The notes: generated by a model from the letters alone, not told the origin. A stretch of 64,000 nucleotides of DNA from an uncultured Pelagibacteraceae bacterium (GCA_902523535.1 CABYZQ010000003.1:83514-147513); one strand, 5' to 3'. Positions 16,093 through 26,097 are shown, counted from the stretch's first letter. Translations and numbers: made by a program.

Positions 16093-18528
16093 TTATGAAT
16101 TTTTATTAAAATATCCGAGTAATATTGGCAATATAGTAAGACTTCCAACTAAAGCAATAAACATTGCGAGTGCTGTAAATGCTCCAAAGTATATTGTAGG
16201 ATAAAAATTAGAAAATACCAAAATTGAGAAACCTGCCATAATAGTTATTGAAGTATTTTTGATTGCAGTGCTAACTGTTTTCTGGCAGTTATTGATTGCA
16301 TCTGCGTGTGATCCAGTTATCGCAATATATTCACGATACCTATAAACATAATGTATGCAATTATCTACCGCTATCCCAATCGTAATCGAGGCAATTGTAA
16401 TTGTCATCAAATCCAGGGGTATATTCAATAATCCCATAGTTCCCAATATTACAAAACAGGCGACTAAATTCGGTATTAAAGCAGCTAAAGCTATTTTAAA
16501 TGATCGAAATAAAATAATTAATATTATAAATATTCCCATTAAAACAATTCCCAAAGATTTAATTTGAGAGTCAAAAAGGCTTTGTAGCATGTTATTGTAC
16601 AAAATTAGTATTCCAGTAAGACTTACCTCAATATTTTGATTGTTATAATTCGAATCCATATGTTCTCTAAGCTCATTAACGAAATTTGCCCTTTTTAACT
16701 CAGGATGAGTATCGATTACGCGTAGAGAAATTCTTGCCTGATTTTTATCTATCAACACATAGGGTTTTAAAATTTGATCTTTAATATCTTGTGGTAATTT
16801 TTTGTATAAAACTGAGAGTTCAAGAGTATCAAATTCTTCATTTAAATTAAGTTTTTCAGCAGTTCTTATAATGGATGCCAATGAAAGTACTTTGCCTACG
16901 AAATCATACGTTTCTAGATAGTCATGAATACTCTTAACACTGTCAATTTTTTCTTTAGTAAACCAGTAGTCTGAAGGGTCATAATCAATTCCAAAATCCA
17001 TAAAATCCTCCTCTTCAAAAGAGAAATCATCATTTGGCTCATCTTTAAATTGAATAATAATATCCAAGGGAGTAGTTCCACCCAATTGTTCATCAATTAA
17101 TTTCATTCCTTTATATATTTCAGTATCTTCTTTAAAGTAATTAACAAAACTATTTTCTACTTTAAGAGTACTTGCTCCATATATGCCAATAGCAAACAAA
17201 GATGTAAAAAATAATAATGTCAATATTGGGAATTTGATCGATAAGATAGAAAATATATCCTTACTATTATTTTTATCCAATAGAGCAGTACTTTTTAAAT
17301 TTAAGACTGATATCAAAATTGGTAAGAAAATAAAGCTGGATACATATGTGATAGTTAGACCCATGCACATCATTAAGCCAAAATCCATAACTGGTTTGAT
17401 TCCACTTGTATAAAGCGATCCAAATGCGAAAATAGTTGTTAGAGCTGCAAATAGACAAGGCTTATACATTTTTCTAAGTGCACGTATAATATTTTGATTA
17501 ATTGTAGATTTTTCCTCCTCTAAACTTATTTGCCGATACCTTACAACTATATGTACGGTCATTGATAAAGATAAGATCAAAATAAGCATGATAAAGTTTG
17601 ATGAAATAACAGTTACTTTCCATCCAAGTAGCGAAATAGACCCGATCATAGTAATTAAAATGAATATACAATTAGCTATACATGCAATCATCCACAAAGG
17701 GCTTCTAAAAACAAGATAGAGCACAATTAATATAAAAATAAAGGCTCCGATGCCGAAAATAATAATATCATTTTTTACGAATGCGATAGTATCATTTGCA
17801 ATCATTGAAACTCCTCCTAGATGAATTTTAATATTCTTATCTTTGAATTGCTCAATTATTGTTCTGATAATTAAAATATTATTCTCTCTCTCTTTATCCT
17901 GTTTCTTTTTTTCAATTTCATATTTGAAGTCTAGTTGAGATAAAAGCTCAAGCTCAGCATCATTTTTTTTTACTAACTCATTAAGCCTTATTCTTTCATT
18001 TACTATTTTATCGAAATCAAGATTCTTTTTTAGATTAATTAGCAAGCCTGTTGTAGTCGCATCTTCACTAATAATTAAGTTTTTGAAAATTGGACTATTA
18101 AGCAATTCTGTCTCAGCATCAGTGATATTTACTTGTGGTGATTTAATTGTAATTATTTCATTTACTAGATCTGATAAAGATTGATTATTAATCTCTAATA
18201 ATGGTGCGTCAAAAATTGATTGAGTTGAGTCAACAAAAGGAAGATTTTCAATTTCTGTAATAAAAGAATTTAAAAAATCAAGATTTTGCTTTTTAATAAA
18301 TTTCTGTTTTGAAGTGAACGTAACAATTAAAAAGTCACTTGAATCATAGTCCTTAATTAACTCCTGATATCTTTTTAAATCGTCATCTTGTTCTAAGATG
18401 AGAGTATCAGAAGATGCGTCAAGTTGAAAATTATCTGAGTTAAATAGGAAAAAAAAGGCAATTGCTACAAGTAGTAACAAAGATAATTTTGAATAATTAT
18501 CAAGAACTGACGAAAATACTTCTTTCAT
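16093..18528 (-). CDS. MMPL/RND-superfamily exporter (sterol-sensing-type)
   Basis: The 811-residue protein has two copies of a membrane module: one transmembrane helix, a large extracytoplasmic domain, then a cluster of about five helices. Clusters lie near residues 240-410 (IFGIGAFIFILIVLYLVFRS onward) and 650-810 (LGIVLMGIFIILIILFRSF onward). The GIAVDNCIHYVYRYRE block with acidic and histidine residues in helix 4 of the second module, and MTVHIVVRYRQ in the first, are typical of the predicted exporters of the RND superfamily that includes HpnN and MMPL proteins. Such proteins often move lipids. No lipid-synthesis gene is adjacent, so substrate is unknown. It sits between alr (3 bp) and cvpA, where radA is common in relatives. 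Confidence 0.88.
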   Translation of the reverse strand: MKEVFSSVLDNYSKLSLLLLVAIAFFFLFNSDNFQLDASSDTLILEQDDDLKRYQELIKDYDSSDFLIVTFTSKQKFIKKQNLDFLNSFITEIENLPFVDSTQSIFDAPLLEINNQSLSDLVNEIITIKSPQVNITDAETELLNSPIFKNLIISEDATTTGLLINLKKNLDFDKIVNERIRLNELVKKNDAELELLSQLDFKYEIEKKKQDKERENNILIIRTIIEQFKDKNIKIHLGGVSMIANDTIAFVKNDIIIFGIGAFIFILIVLYLVFRSPLWMIACIANCIFILITMIGSISLLGWKVTVISSNFIMLILILSLSMTVHIVVRYRQISLEEEKSTINQNIIRALRKMYKPCLFAALTTIFAFGSLYTSGIKPVMDFGLMMCMGLTITYVSSFIFLPILISVLNLKSTALLDKNNSKDIFSILSIKFPILTLLFFTSLFAIGIYGASTLKVENSFVNYFKEDTEIYKGMKLIDEQLGGTTPLDIIIQFKDEPNDDFSFEEEDFMDFGIDYDPSDYWFTKEKIDSVKSIHDYLETYDFVGKVLSLASIIRTAEKLNLNEEFDTLELSVLYKKLPQDIKDQILKPYVLIDKNQARISLRVIDTHPELKRANFVNELREHMDSNYNNQNIEVSLTGILILYNNMLQSLFDSQIKSLGIVLMGIFIILIILFRSFKIALAALIPNLVACFVILGTMGLLNIPLDLMTITIASITIGIAVDNCIHYVYRYREYIAITGSHADAINNCQKTVSTAIKNTSITIMAGFSILVFSNFYPTIYFGAFTALAMFIALVGSLTILPILLGYFNKNS

Positions 18529-18531
18529 TAC

Positions 18532-19632
18532 TTATGAAATATATCTTCTTTGGTATCTTTTGCCTAGGTTTGTTAAAATCTCATATGGTATTGTATTTAT
18601 GCTCTCACACACTGTATTGATAGGGTTCTTATTTCCAATGAATTCAAACTCTTTATTAGCTATTTGTTCTAAGTTTATAAAATTTGTCAAATCAACTGTT
18701 ACTAAGTCCATTGAGACTCTTCCAATCAAATTAATTCGTTTATTATTTAAATAAATTTTACAATTATTTGAAAAGAGTCTACTGAATCCATCACCATAAC
18801 CAATGGCAAAAGTGCCAACTTTCATCTTTTTCCTTGCTTTAAATGTAGCTCCATAGCCTACGGTATCCCCTTTATTTATTTCCCTTGTTTGTATCAATTT
18901 ACTCTTTAAAGAGACTACATTTTTGTAATGCTTACTCTCTTTGATTTGACAATTCCCCCCATAAAGAGATATTCCTGGCCTAACCATATCAAGATTATAT
19001 TTTCTCCCCAGCAACACTCCCCCAGAGTTCGATATGCTGTGTAGACAATTTGGAAAGTATATTCTTATCTTATCAAATTCCTTTAATTGAGTTTGATTTT
19101 TTTGGTTTTTTGGATCATCAGCACAAGCTAAGTGACTCATTATCAGAACAAGATCTGAATTTTTAATTAATTTTGATTTATTTTTAATTAGATTAGTAGT
19201 TTCATTTTTATCTAAACCAAGTCGCGACATGCCTGTATCAAAATGAATTGCAATCTTAAGTTTTTTATTAAACTTACTTTGATAGCGCTCTATTTTCTTA
19301 AGTTGTTTCAAATTGTTGATTACAGGTATTAATTTATATTTATTTATTATATTTAAGTTATCTAAAACTAACCCATTTAGAATATACACTTCTACTTTCT
19401 TATTTATTTTTCTAATTTCCACAGCTTCATCGGTGGAAGCTACAAAGAAATGTTTGCATTTTGATCTAATTAGCGCAGGAACTACTTTCTTAACTCCAAG
19501 ACCATATGCATTTGATTTTACAGTTGCTGCAACTATACAATTTCTATTCACTTTTTTTTTGATTTTTACGTAATTGTCACCAATTGACTTTAGGTTAATG
19601 TCTAAAAAAGTATTTTGATCAACATTCTTCAT
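18532..19632 (-). CDS. alr: Alanine racemase
   Basis: A PLP enzyme that makes D-alanine for peptidoglycan. The 366-residue protein has the PLP lysine in AATVKSNAYGLG (Lys39), HFDTGMSRLGL, MSHLACADDP, VRPGISLYGG, GYGATFKARK with the second catalytic base region, AIGYGDGF and GRVSMDLVTVDLT, in the expected order of an N-terminal TIM barrel and C-terminal beta domain. It lies 11 bp after dnaB on the same strand, the normal dnaB-alr pairing in alphaproteobacteria. Confidence 0.97.
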   Translation of the reverse strand: MKNVDQNTFLDINLKSIGDNYVKIKKKVNRNCIVAATVKSNAYGLGVKKVVPALIRSKCKHFFVASTDEAVEIRKINKKVEVYILNGLVLDNLNIINKYKLIPVINNLKQLKKIERYQSKFNKKLKIAIHFDTGMSRLGLDKNETTNLIKNKSKLIKNSDLVLIMSHLACADDPKNQKNQTQLKEFDKIRIYFPNCLHSISNSGGVLLGRKYNLDMVRPGISLYGGNCQIKESKHYKNVVSLKSKLIQTREINKGDTVGYGATFKARKKMKVGTFAIGYGDGFSRLFSNNCKIYLNNKRINLIGRVSMDLVTVDLTNFINLEQIANKEFEFIGNKNPINTVCESINTIPYEILTNLGKRYQRRYIS

Positions 19633-19643
19633 TTTGAAAGACT

Positions 19644-21101
19644 TTACTCATAATTGTTTGAGTGATCTTTGCTAATAAAGTTCCCAAACTTTGTAAACTT
19701 ACTCTCAAAGCTTAGTCTTATATTTCCTGTTGGTCCATGTCTTTGTTTTGATATGAGGAGTTCTGCCTGACCGTGGATTTCATCCATTTTTTGCTGCCAT
19801 TCAATGTAATCTGCGGTACCGAGAGCAGGCTCACTTTTTTCCAAATAGTATTCTTCCCTATAAATAAACATAACTACGTCAGAGTCTTGCTCGATAGAAC
19901 CTGACTCTCTTAGATCTGATAATAAAGGCTTCTTATCTTCCCTTTGTTCAACCTGTCTTGATAATTGTGATAAGGCTATAACAGGGATATTCATTTCTTT
20001 TGCTAGAGCTTTTAGTCCTTGAGTTATTTCAGAGAGTTCGAGAACTCTGGACTCATTTCTAGATACCTTGCTGGGTCTTAATAGCTGCAAATAATCTATA
20101 ACAATTGCACCTAGTCCATGCTTACGTTTTAGTCTTCTTGCCCTAGAAGCAAGCGTTCCAATATTAATTGCGGGTGTATCATCAATGAATAAAGGTATCT
20201 CCAATATCTTTTTTGATACTGATACTAAATTATCTAAATCATTTTCCGATAAATCACCTTTTCTCATATCATTAGAACTTATTCTCGCCTCTTCAGATAA
20301 AATTCTTCTGGCTAGTTGTTCTGATGACATCTCAAGTGAAAAGAACAAAACACTTGAATCCATATCTTTATTATTATGAGCCTCTTTTGCAATATTAAAT
20401 GCCATATTTGTAGCTAATGCTGTTTTTCCCATAGACGGTCTTCCAGCAATTATAATTAAATCGGAAGAATGAAATCCTCCTAATTTAGCATCAAGATCTC
20501 GAAATCCAGAAGATAAGCCAATTACGCTCGTATCTTTCTTAAATGCTTTAGTGGTAAGCTCTATAGCCTCTTCAACTGAACTTCTAAATGATTGAACCTT
20601 ATTTCTTGTAGTTCCTTTTTCTGATATTTGATAAAGATCTTTTTCTGCATCTTCTATAAGATCTCCAGGCTTAACGTCCATATCACTTTCAATTGCATCA
20701 TGCTGAACCTTGCCTCCAAGCTCATAAAGACCTCTTCTTACAGCCATATCATAGATTATTTGAGCATAGCTCTTTGCGTACTCCAATGAAACGGCTGAAT
20801 TCGCCAGTCTAAAAAGGTAATTTGATCCACCTATTTCTTCAAGATTTTTTTCAATTTCAAAATAACTCTGTAAAGTAATTGGTGATGCAATTTGCCCTTT
20901 AGAAACCATTTTATTCATTGCTTCAAATATAATTCTATGAACCGGTTCATAGAAATGTTCAGAATTTGCTATTTCAGTTATATCAAAGAATATTTCATTA
21001 TTAATTAAAATAGCCCCAAGTAATCCTTGTTCAGCTTCCAAATTGTGAGGAAGCTGTTTTGTAGAAATATTATTGGATTGAATTTGAAATGTAGTGGACA
21101 T
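19644..21101 (-). CDS. dnaB: Replicative DNA helicase
   Basis: DnaB is the hexameric helicase that unwinds DNA at the replication fork. The 485-residue protein has an N-terminal primase-interacting domain (LPHNLEAEQGLLGAILIN, residues 18-35), a linker, and the RecA-like ATPase with Walker A GRPSMGKT (220-227), the SLEMSSEQLARR helix, IVIDYLQLL as Walker B, and the DNA-binding/arginine-finger region SDLRESGSIEQDSDVVMFIYREE, ending in KQRHGPTG. No intein is present. The promoter probably lies in the 145-bp AT-rich gap between it and rplI. Confidence 0.98.
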   Translation of the reverse strand: MSTTFQIQSNNISTKQLPHNLEAEQGLLGAILINNEIFFDITEIANSEHFYEPVHRIIFEAMNKMVSKGQIASPITLQSYFEIEKNLEEIGGSNYLFRLANSAVSLEYAKSYAQIIYDMAVRRGLYELGGKVQHDAIESDMDVKPGDLIEDAEKDLYQISEKGTTRNKVQSFRSSVEEAIELTTKAFKKDTSVIGLSSGFRDLDAKLGGFHSSDLIIIAGRPSMGKTALATNMAFNIAKEAHNNKDMDSSVLFFSLEMSSEQLARRILSEEARISSNDMRKGDLSENDLDNLVSVSKKILEIPLFIDDTPAINIGTLASRARRLKRKHGLGAIVIDYLQLLRPSKVSRNESRVLELSEITQGLKALAKEMNIPVIALSQLSRQVEQREDKKPLLSDLRESGSIEQDSDVVMFIYREEYYLEKSEPALGTADYIEWQQKMDEIHGQAELLISKQRHGPTGNIRLSFESKFTKFGNFISKDHSNNYE

Positions 21102-21246
21102 TGAGTCAATTAATATTAATTACTAAAAATTGTCAGTATATTAATAATAAAAGATACTAACAGAATTAAAATATTGTTAATATTTTTGGACTTTATATAA
21201 AGAATTATATTTATCTTTTAAATATTTGAAAAATGGTAAAGAATTA
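21102..21246. other. AT-rich gap between rplI and dnaB
   Basis: This 145-base gap is the largest break in the rpsF-to-SDR run of minus-strand genes and probably holds the dnaB promoter. It contains short AT inverted repeats (for example AAATATT-GTT-AATATTT near 21170), too weak to call a terminator. No small coding region was seen. Confidence 0.4.
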
Positions 21247-21696
21247 TTACTGAGTTTTTTTTGCTATTTCAAGGTGAACATTAGCCTTGATATCCTCATA
21301 CAAACTTATTTGTATTTCAGTTTCACCCAATTCTTTTATTGGATCAAGAATTACTGCGTCAGGTAAAATCTTTATTTTATGTAGAGCAAATATACTTTCA
21401 CTTACAGATTTTTGACTAACCGTACCATAAAGACTGCCATCGTCGTTTGCTTCCATTTCCATTAAAATTTTCTTTCCATCTAGTTTTTCTTTAATTTCAT
21501 TTGCCTCGATCATTTTTTTTTGATTATTAGCATTTATTTGTGTGATACGATTTTCTAAATCAGCTTTATTTTTTTTATTGGCAATAATTGCTTTTTTCTC
21601 AGGTATTAAGAAATTTTTTGCAAAGCCATCTTTAACAGTGACTATCTCACCCGCTTTTCCTAATTTACTTAGTGATTCTAAGAGAATAATATCCAT
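21247..21696 (-). CDS. rplI: 50S ribosomal protein L9
   Basis: The 149-residue protein has the L9 N-terminal RNA-binding domain ([36 protein letters not shown]), the long connecting helix and a C-terminal domain with DGSLYGTVSQKSV, the usual arrangement. It is the last gene of the rpsF-rpsR-rplI transcript; its ATG overlaps the rpsR stop by one base, indicating coupled translation. Confidence 0.97.
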   Translation of the reverse strand: MDIILLESLSKLGKAGEIVTVKDGFAKNFLIPEKKAIIANKKNKADLENRITQINANNQKKMIEANEIKEKLDGKKILMEMEANDDGSLYGTVSQKSVSESIFALHKIKILPDAVILDPIKELGETEIQISLYEDIKANVHLEIAKKTQ

Positions 21697-21890
21697 TACC
21701 TACCTGTATATGGCAATAATGCTAGATATCTTGCCCTTTTAATTGCATTTGAAAGATCTTTTTGTTTCTTAATTGAAATATAACTAATCCTTCTAGGAGT
21801 AATTTTACCCTTTTCAGAAATAAATTTTCTAAGAGAGGAAATATCTTTATAGTCAAAAGTAGAAGAATTGTTTTTTGTATTTCTTTCCAT
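21696..21890 (-). CDS. rpsR: 30S ribosomal protein S18
   Basis: This 64-residue protein shows the S18 core [31 protein letters not shown] and [14 protein letters not shown], which binds 16S rRNA next to S6 in the platform of the 30S subunit. It is short at the N-terminus, as expected of a compact genome. It lies 6 bp after rpsF and overlaps rplI by one base. Confidence 0.97.
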   Translation of the reverse strand: MERNTKNNSSTFDYKDISSLRKFISEKGKITPRRISYISIKKQKDLSNAIKRARYLALLPYTGR

Positions 21891-21896
21891 AAATAT

Positions 21897-22223
21897 CTAT
21901 TCTTTTTCCTTGATCATTAATGTAGGCGTTTCACCAAATGATTTAACTTTTATTGATAAGTATCTGATTATATTTTCGTTTAAATTTAATTTTGAGTTCA
22001 TTAATTCCATATTTTCTTGAGGCATCTCAATGTTCATAAATTCATAAAATGCTTTTTTATTGTTTTTTATAGGATAAGCAAGATTTCTCATGCCCCAGCT
22101 TTCTTGATAAACGATATTGCCACTTAATTCAGATAGCATGTCTGTATGATTTTTTAGCTCACTAGAAAGTTCGTTTGAACTTAAACTTTGTTTAAGTATT
22201 AGCACATGTTCAAAAAGAGCCAT
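21897..22223 (-). CDS. rpsF: 30S ribosomal protein S6
   Basis: The 108-residue protein matches S6: ALFEHVLILKQSLSSNEL at the start, WGMRNLAYPIKNNKKAFYEFMNIEM in the middle and LNENIIRYLSIKV near the end. S6 pairs with S18 in the small subunit. It is the first gene of the ribosomal operon; the 72-bp gap to the divergent fabD must carry both promoters. I saw no clear S6:S18 RNA leader motif. Confidence 0.96.
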   Translation of the reverse strand: MALFEHVLILKQSLSSNELSSELKNHTDMLSELSGNIVYQESWGMRNLAYPIKNNKKAFYEFMNIEMPQENMELMNSKLNLNENIIRYLSIKVKSFGETPTLMIKEKE

Positions 22224-22295
22224 AAATTAGTCATATTTATTATTAAAGTCCGAATAAATATTCTATAATCAACCAATAAGCAAGTATTCTTTTAA

Positions 22296-23228
22296 ATGAA
22301 AACAGCATTAATTTTTCCTGGACAAGGCTCACAAAACATTGGGATGGGGTACGACTTTTATTCTGATTTTCAATCGTCACGGGATATTTATGACCAGTTA
22401 GATAAAATAATGGGAAAAAGTCTTACAAAATTAATATTCAAGGGTGAAGAAAGTGAGCTTGCCATGACACAGAATTCACAGCCATCAATAATGGCAACTA
22501 GTGTCGCTATTTTTGCTGCATTAAAAGAAAGTGGAAAAATAGATGATCATTCTTTTCATTCTGTAGCGGGTCACTCTCTAGGTGAATATTCCGCATTAGT
22601 TGCTAATAAATCACTGAATTTTAAAGATTCTGTTGAATTGCTTAAAATTCGATCTAAAGCCATGCAAGAAAGTATGCCGGTTGGTACTGGTGGAATGGCA
22701 GCAATTATCGGAGGTACTGAAGAAGAGATTACTGATGTCATAAATGATGTAAGCTCAAAAGGAAGAATTTTTATAGCTAATGATAATGCAATTGGCCAGA
22801 TAGTTATTAGCGGTGAAATGAAAGCGATCGATCATATTGTTGCTAATTCAAAAAAACTTGGCTTAAGAAAATCTATCAAGTTATCTGTAAGTGCACCTTT
22901 CCACAGTGAATTTATGATGAACGCTTCAATGATAATGCGAAATGAGATTGATAAGTTTAGTTTTAATACTTTTGCTGTACCACTTTATTCAAATGTGACC
23001 TCTATGCCATGTAACGAATTAGAGATAAAGCAAATTCTAGTAAAGCAAATAGTAAAAAAAGTAAGATGGAGAGAAATAATTATGAATATGATAAATGATG
23101 GAGTGGAAAGATTTATTGAAATAGGGCCTGGAAATGTATTGACAAATTTAGTAAAAAGAATGTCTAAAGAAATAACATCGATATCAATATCAAAAGTAGA
23201 TGATTTTGAGAAACTAGAAAATATTTAA
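22296..23228 (+). CDS. fabD: Malonyl-CoA:ACP transacylase
   Basis: FabD loads malonyl groups onto acyl carrier protein. The 310 residues begin ALIFPGQGSQNIGMG, contain the nucleophile elbow GHSLGEYSALV with Ser94, the Arg-containing KIRSKAMQ segment, and the catalytic histidine in SAPFHSEFM. It starts the fabD-fabG-acpP-fabF cluster, 2 bp before fabG. Confidence 0.97.
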   Translation: MKTALIFPGQGSQNIGMGYDFYSDFQSSRDIYDQLDKIMGKSLTKLIFKGEESELAMTQNSQPSIMATSVAIFAALKESGKIDDHSFHSVAGHSLGEYSALVANKSLNFKDSVELLKIRSKAMQESMPVGTGGMAAIIGGTEEEITDVINDVSSKGRIFIANDNAIGQIVISGEMKAIDHIVANSKKLGLRKSIKLSVSAPFHSEFMMNASMIMRNEIDKFSFNTFAVPLYSNVTSMPCNELEIKQILVKQIVKKVRWREIIMNMINDGVERFIEIGPGNVLTNLVKRMSKEITSISISKVDDFEKLENI

Positions 23229-23230
23229 TT

Positions 23231-23950
23231 ATGAAGAATGTTTTAATTACTGGAGCGACTGGTGGAATAGGGTCTTCAATATTAAAATTATTTTATGAGA
23301 ATAGTTATAATATATGTGTAACTGGCACTAATAAGAATAAACTTAATGAAATTGAAGTTAACTATAAAGGAAAAGTTAAATGCATTTCTTGTAATCTTAG
23401 TGACGACTCACAAATAGAGAATCTGGTTAAGGAGTCAGATGAATATTATGGATCCACTGATATACTTATTAATAACGCAGGAATTACCAAAGATAATCTT
23501 TTTTTAAGAATGAAAGAAGAAGAATGGAACGATGTAATAAATATCAATTTAAATTCCAATTTTAAATTAACAAAAAAAATTTTAAAGGGTATGATAAAAA
23601 GTCGCTGGGGAAGAGTCGTCAATATTTCATCAGATGCAGCCAAGATCGGCAATTCGGGTCAAGCAAACTATGTTGCCTCTAAATCTGCAATAGAAGGCCT
23701 TACAAGAACAATCGCAAATGAAGTAGCGTCACGAGGTGTAACAGTTAACTGTGTTTCACCAGGATTTGTTGATACTGAAATTCTTGAAACAATTGATAAA
23801 AAAACATTGCAGAGCATGGTAGAAAAAATCCCCCTTGGAAGAATGGGGAGAATTGATGAAATTGCCTCTGCCGTTTATTTTCTTTCTTTAGAAGAATCAG
23901 CTTATATTACTGGTCAAGTGCTTCATGTGAATGGTGGCTTGACAATGTGA
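23231..23950 (+). CDS. fabG: 3-oxoacyl-ACP reductase
   Basis: FabG reduces 3-ketoacyl-ACP with NADPH in each elongation round. The 239-residue SDR has TGATGGIG (cofactor), INNAGITKDNLFLRM, the catalytic Ser in VNISSDAA, the intact YVASK motif and the C-terminal ITGQVLHVNGGLTM. In contrast to the SDR at 14884-15573, the catalytic lysine is present. Placement between fabD and acpP confirms the role. Confidence 0.97.
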   Translation: MKNVLITGATGGIGSSILKLFYENSYNICVTGTNKNKLNEIEVNYKGKVKCISCNLSDDSQIENLVKESDEYYGSTDILINNAGITKDNLFLRMKEEEWNDVININLNSNFKLTKKILKGMIKSRWGRVVNISSDAAKIGNSGQANYVASKSAIEGLTRTIANEVASRGVTVNCVSPGFVDTEILETIDKKTLQSMVEKIPLGRMGRIDEIASAVYFLSLEESAYITGQVLHVNGGLTM

Positions 23951-23995
23951 TGCATATCGTAATAAAAAGTTAACTATATTAAAACAGGAGTTTTT

Positions 23996-24229
23996 ATGAG
24001 TGAAGTTGCCGAAAAAGTGAAAAAAATTATTGCAGAACATCTTGGCATAGATGATATGAGTAAGGTCACTGAAGATGCTAAATTTATTGATGATTTAGGA
24101 GCGGATAGTTTGGATACAGTTGAGCTCGTCATGGCTTTTGAAGAAGCTTTTGATGTTGAGATCCCTGACGAAAAAGCTGAAACTATATTAACTGTCGGAG
24201 ATGCGATCTCTCACTTAGAAACTGACTAA
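23996..24229 (+). CDS. acpP: Acyl carrier protein
   Basis: This 77-residue acidic protein carries growing fatty-acid chains on a phosphopantetheine arm attached to Ser38 in the DSL motif ([17 protein letters not shown]). The ends ([19 protein letters not shown]) match the AcpP family. A good Shine-Dalgarno sequence (CAGGAG) precedes the ATG, consistent with high expression; 45 bp separate it from fabG and 13 bp from fabF. Confidence 0.98.
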   Translation: MSEVAEKVKKIIAEHLGIDDMSKVTEDAKFIDDLGADSLDTVELVMAFEEAFDVEIPDEKAETILTVGDAISHLETD

Positions 24230-24242
24230 ATTAAGCAATTAA

Positions 24243-25505
24243 ATGAATAGAGTTGTAGTTACCGGAATGGGGTTAGTTACCCCATTTGGATGCGGTGGTG
24301 AGCATAATTGGAATATACTGATTTCTGGTAATTCTAGTGCAAAAAAAATCACCAAGTTTGATGTTAAGGACTATAAATGCCAAGTAGCTTGTGAAGTTCC
24401 TCATGGAAATGGTGATAATGGAACATTCAATGCTGAAGAATGGATTGAAAAAAAAGAATTAAAAAAAATTGATGATTTTATTAAATATGCTTTGGCAGCA
24501 AGTGAAGAGGCCTTTCAAGTTAGCAATTTAAATAAAATTAATGACCCTGAGTCCTTCAGAGCTGGTTGCATAATAGGCTCTGGTATGGGGGGATTGCCTG
24601 GAATAGAGCAAACTTCCATAGACTTTGAAAATGGGAAAAAAATAAGTCCTTTTTTCATTACTGGTAGAATCATTAATATGCCCGCTGGATATTTATCTAT
24701 TAAGTATAATCTTAAAGGGCCAAATTACTCTACTGTATCAGCTTGCGCTTCATCTGCTCACGCCATTGGAGAGGCTTATAGATTAATCCAACATGGACAA
24801 GCAGATATCATGATGACTGGCGGATCAGAGGCCACCATTAGTCCTATAGGAATTGGAGGGTTTACATCGTGTAAAGCCTTAAGTACAAAATTTAACCATA
24901 GTCCATCGGAGTCGTCCAGGCCATTTGATGAACAAAGAGATGGATTTGTTATGGGAGAAGGCGCAGCAACTCTAATACTTGAGGAGCTTAATCATGCGCT
25001 TGATCGTAATGCAAAAATATTGTGTGAAATTAAAGGTTATGGAATGTCATCAGATGCATTTCATTATACATTGCCCGATAGTTCAGGAGATGGAGCTTAT
25101 AGGGCAATGGCAAATTCAATACAAGATGCCAACCTTATTTTCGATGAAATAGATTACATAAATGCTCATGGAACATCTACACCCGCAGGAGATAAAGCTG
25201 AGTCAATAGCAATAGACAGATTATTCGCTGAAAGTGAAAAAAAAGTTTATGTATCATCAACTAAATCTCAAATAGGACATCTATTAGGAGCAGCTGGTGC
25301 TGTAGAAGCAGTATATTCGATTATGAGTTTAAATAATGGAATAATTCCAATTAATTTAAACTTAAAAAATGAACTAGAGACAAAAAAAATTGATTTTATT
25401 AAAGATCAACCTCGTAAAGTTAGTCTTTCTAATGTCATGTCAAATTCCTTTGGTTTTGGAGGAACAAATGTTTCATTAGTATTTTCTAAGTATAGCGACA
25501 ACTGA
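24243..25505 (+). CDS. fabF: 3-oxoacyl-ACP synthase II
   Basis: FabF condenses malonyl-ACP with acyl-ACP. The 420-residue thiolase-fold enzyme has the nucleophile in VSACASSAHAIG (Cys168), the two histidines in INAHGTSTPAGD and KSQIGHLLGAAGA, and the C-terminal NSFGFGGTN. It completes the fab cluster. In many alphaproteobacteria mltG and yicC follow before gmk; here gmk starts 4 bp downstream and both are missing. Confidence 0.97.
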   Translation: MNRVVVTGMGLVTPFGCGGEHNWNILISGNSSAKKITKFDVKDYKCQVACEVPHGNGDNGTFNAEEWIEKKELKKIDDFIKYALAASEEAFQVSNLNKINDPESFRAGCIIGSGMGGLPGIEQTSIDFENGKKISPFFITGRIINMPAGYLSIKYNLKGPNYSTVSACASSAHAIGEAYRLIQHGQADIMMTGGSEATISPIGIGGFTSCKALSTKFNHSPSESSRPFDEQRDGFVMGEGAATLILEELNHALDRNAKILCEIKGYGMSSDAFHYTLPDSSGDGAYRAMANSIQDANLIFDEIDYINAHGTSTPAGDKAESIAIDRLFAESEKKVYVSSTKSQIGHLLGAAGAVEAVYSIMSLNNGIIPINLNLKNELETKKIDFIKDQPRKVSLSNVMSNSFGFGGTNVSLVFSKYSDN

Positions 25506-25509
25506 CTTC

Positions 25510-26097
25510 ATGACTAAAAAGTTAATTATTATTATATCTTCTCCTTCAGGAGCAGGGAAGTCTTCAATATGCAAAAGATTACTTAAAGATGATACCAACT
25601 TAACTATATCGATTTCTGACACAACAAGACCGCCAAGAGATAATGAAGAAGATGGAAAAGACTACAATTTTATCAGTCAAGAAAAGTTTAAAATTAGAAT
25701 AGCAAATGATGAATATCTTGAATATGCAAATGTATTTGGAAATTATTATGGCTCCCTTGATAAGAATGTAAGTGATGCAATTAATAATGGTTTTGATATT
25801 TTATTTGATATTGATTGGCAAGGTTCGTTGCAACTTAAAAAGTCAAAAAAATATTCAAATATATTAACTATGTTCATAATACCCCCTTCAAAAGAAGTAA
25901 TTTTTGAAAGGCTTAAACTTAGAGCATTAAAATCTGGAGATAGTGAAGAGGCTATCAAGGAAAGATTAAATCAGTATGAAACTGAAATGAGTCACCAAGA
26001 CGAATATGAGTACATTATAGAAAATAACGATTTTGAAAGATGTATTCAATTAATAAAAAATATAATAGAAGAAGCTCGAAAAAAATTAAATAGCTGA
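25510..26097 (+). CDS. gmk: Guanylate kinase
   Basis: Gmk phosphorylates GMP to GDP. The 195-residue protein has the P-loop SSPSGAGKSS (residues 10-19), the GMP-binding SDTTRPPRDNEEDGKDYNF, LFDIDWQGSLQLKK with the Walker B aspartate, and the lid region RLKLRALKSGDSEEAIKERL. Its 3' end overlaps the convergent rsmA gene by 12 bp, leaving no room for a conventional terminator between them. Confidence 0.97.
   Translation: MTKKLIIIISSPSGAGKSSICKRLLKDDTNLTISISDTTRPPRDNEEDGKDYNFISQEKFKIRIANDEYLEYANVFGNYYGSLDKNVSDAINNGFDILFDIDWQGSLQLKKSKKYSNILTMFIIPPSKEVIFERLKLRALKSGDSEEAIKERLNQYETEMSHQDEYEYIIENNDFERCIQLIKNIIEEARKKLNS

Noticed and set aside
16092-16148. Longer cvpA start at 16148
   Set aside because: It would overlap the exporter gene and adds a non-conserved extension before the first CvpA helix.
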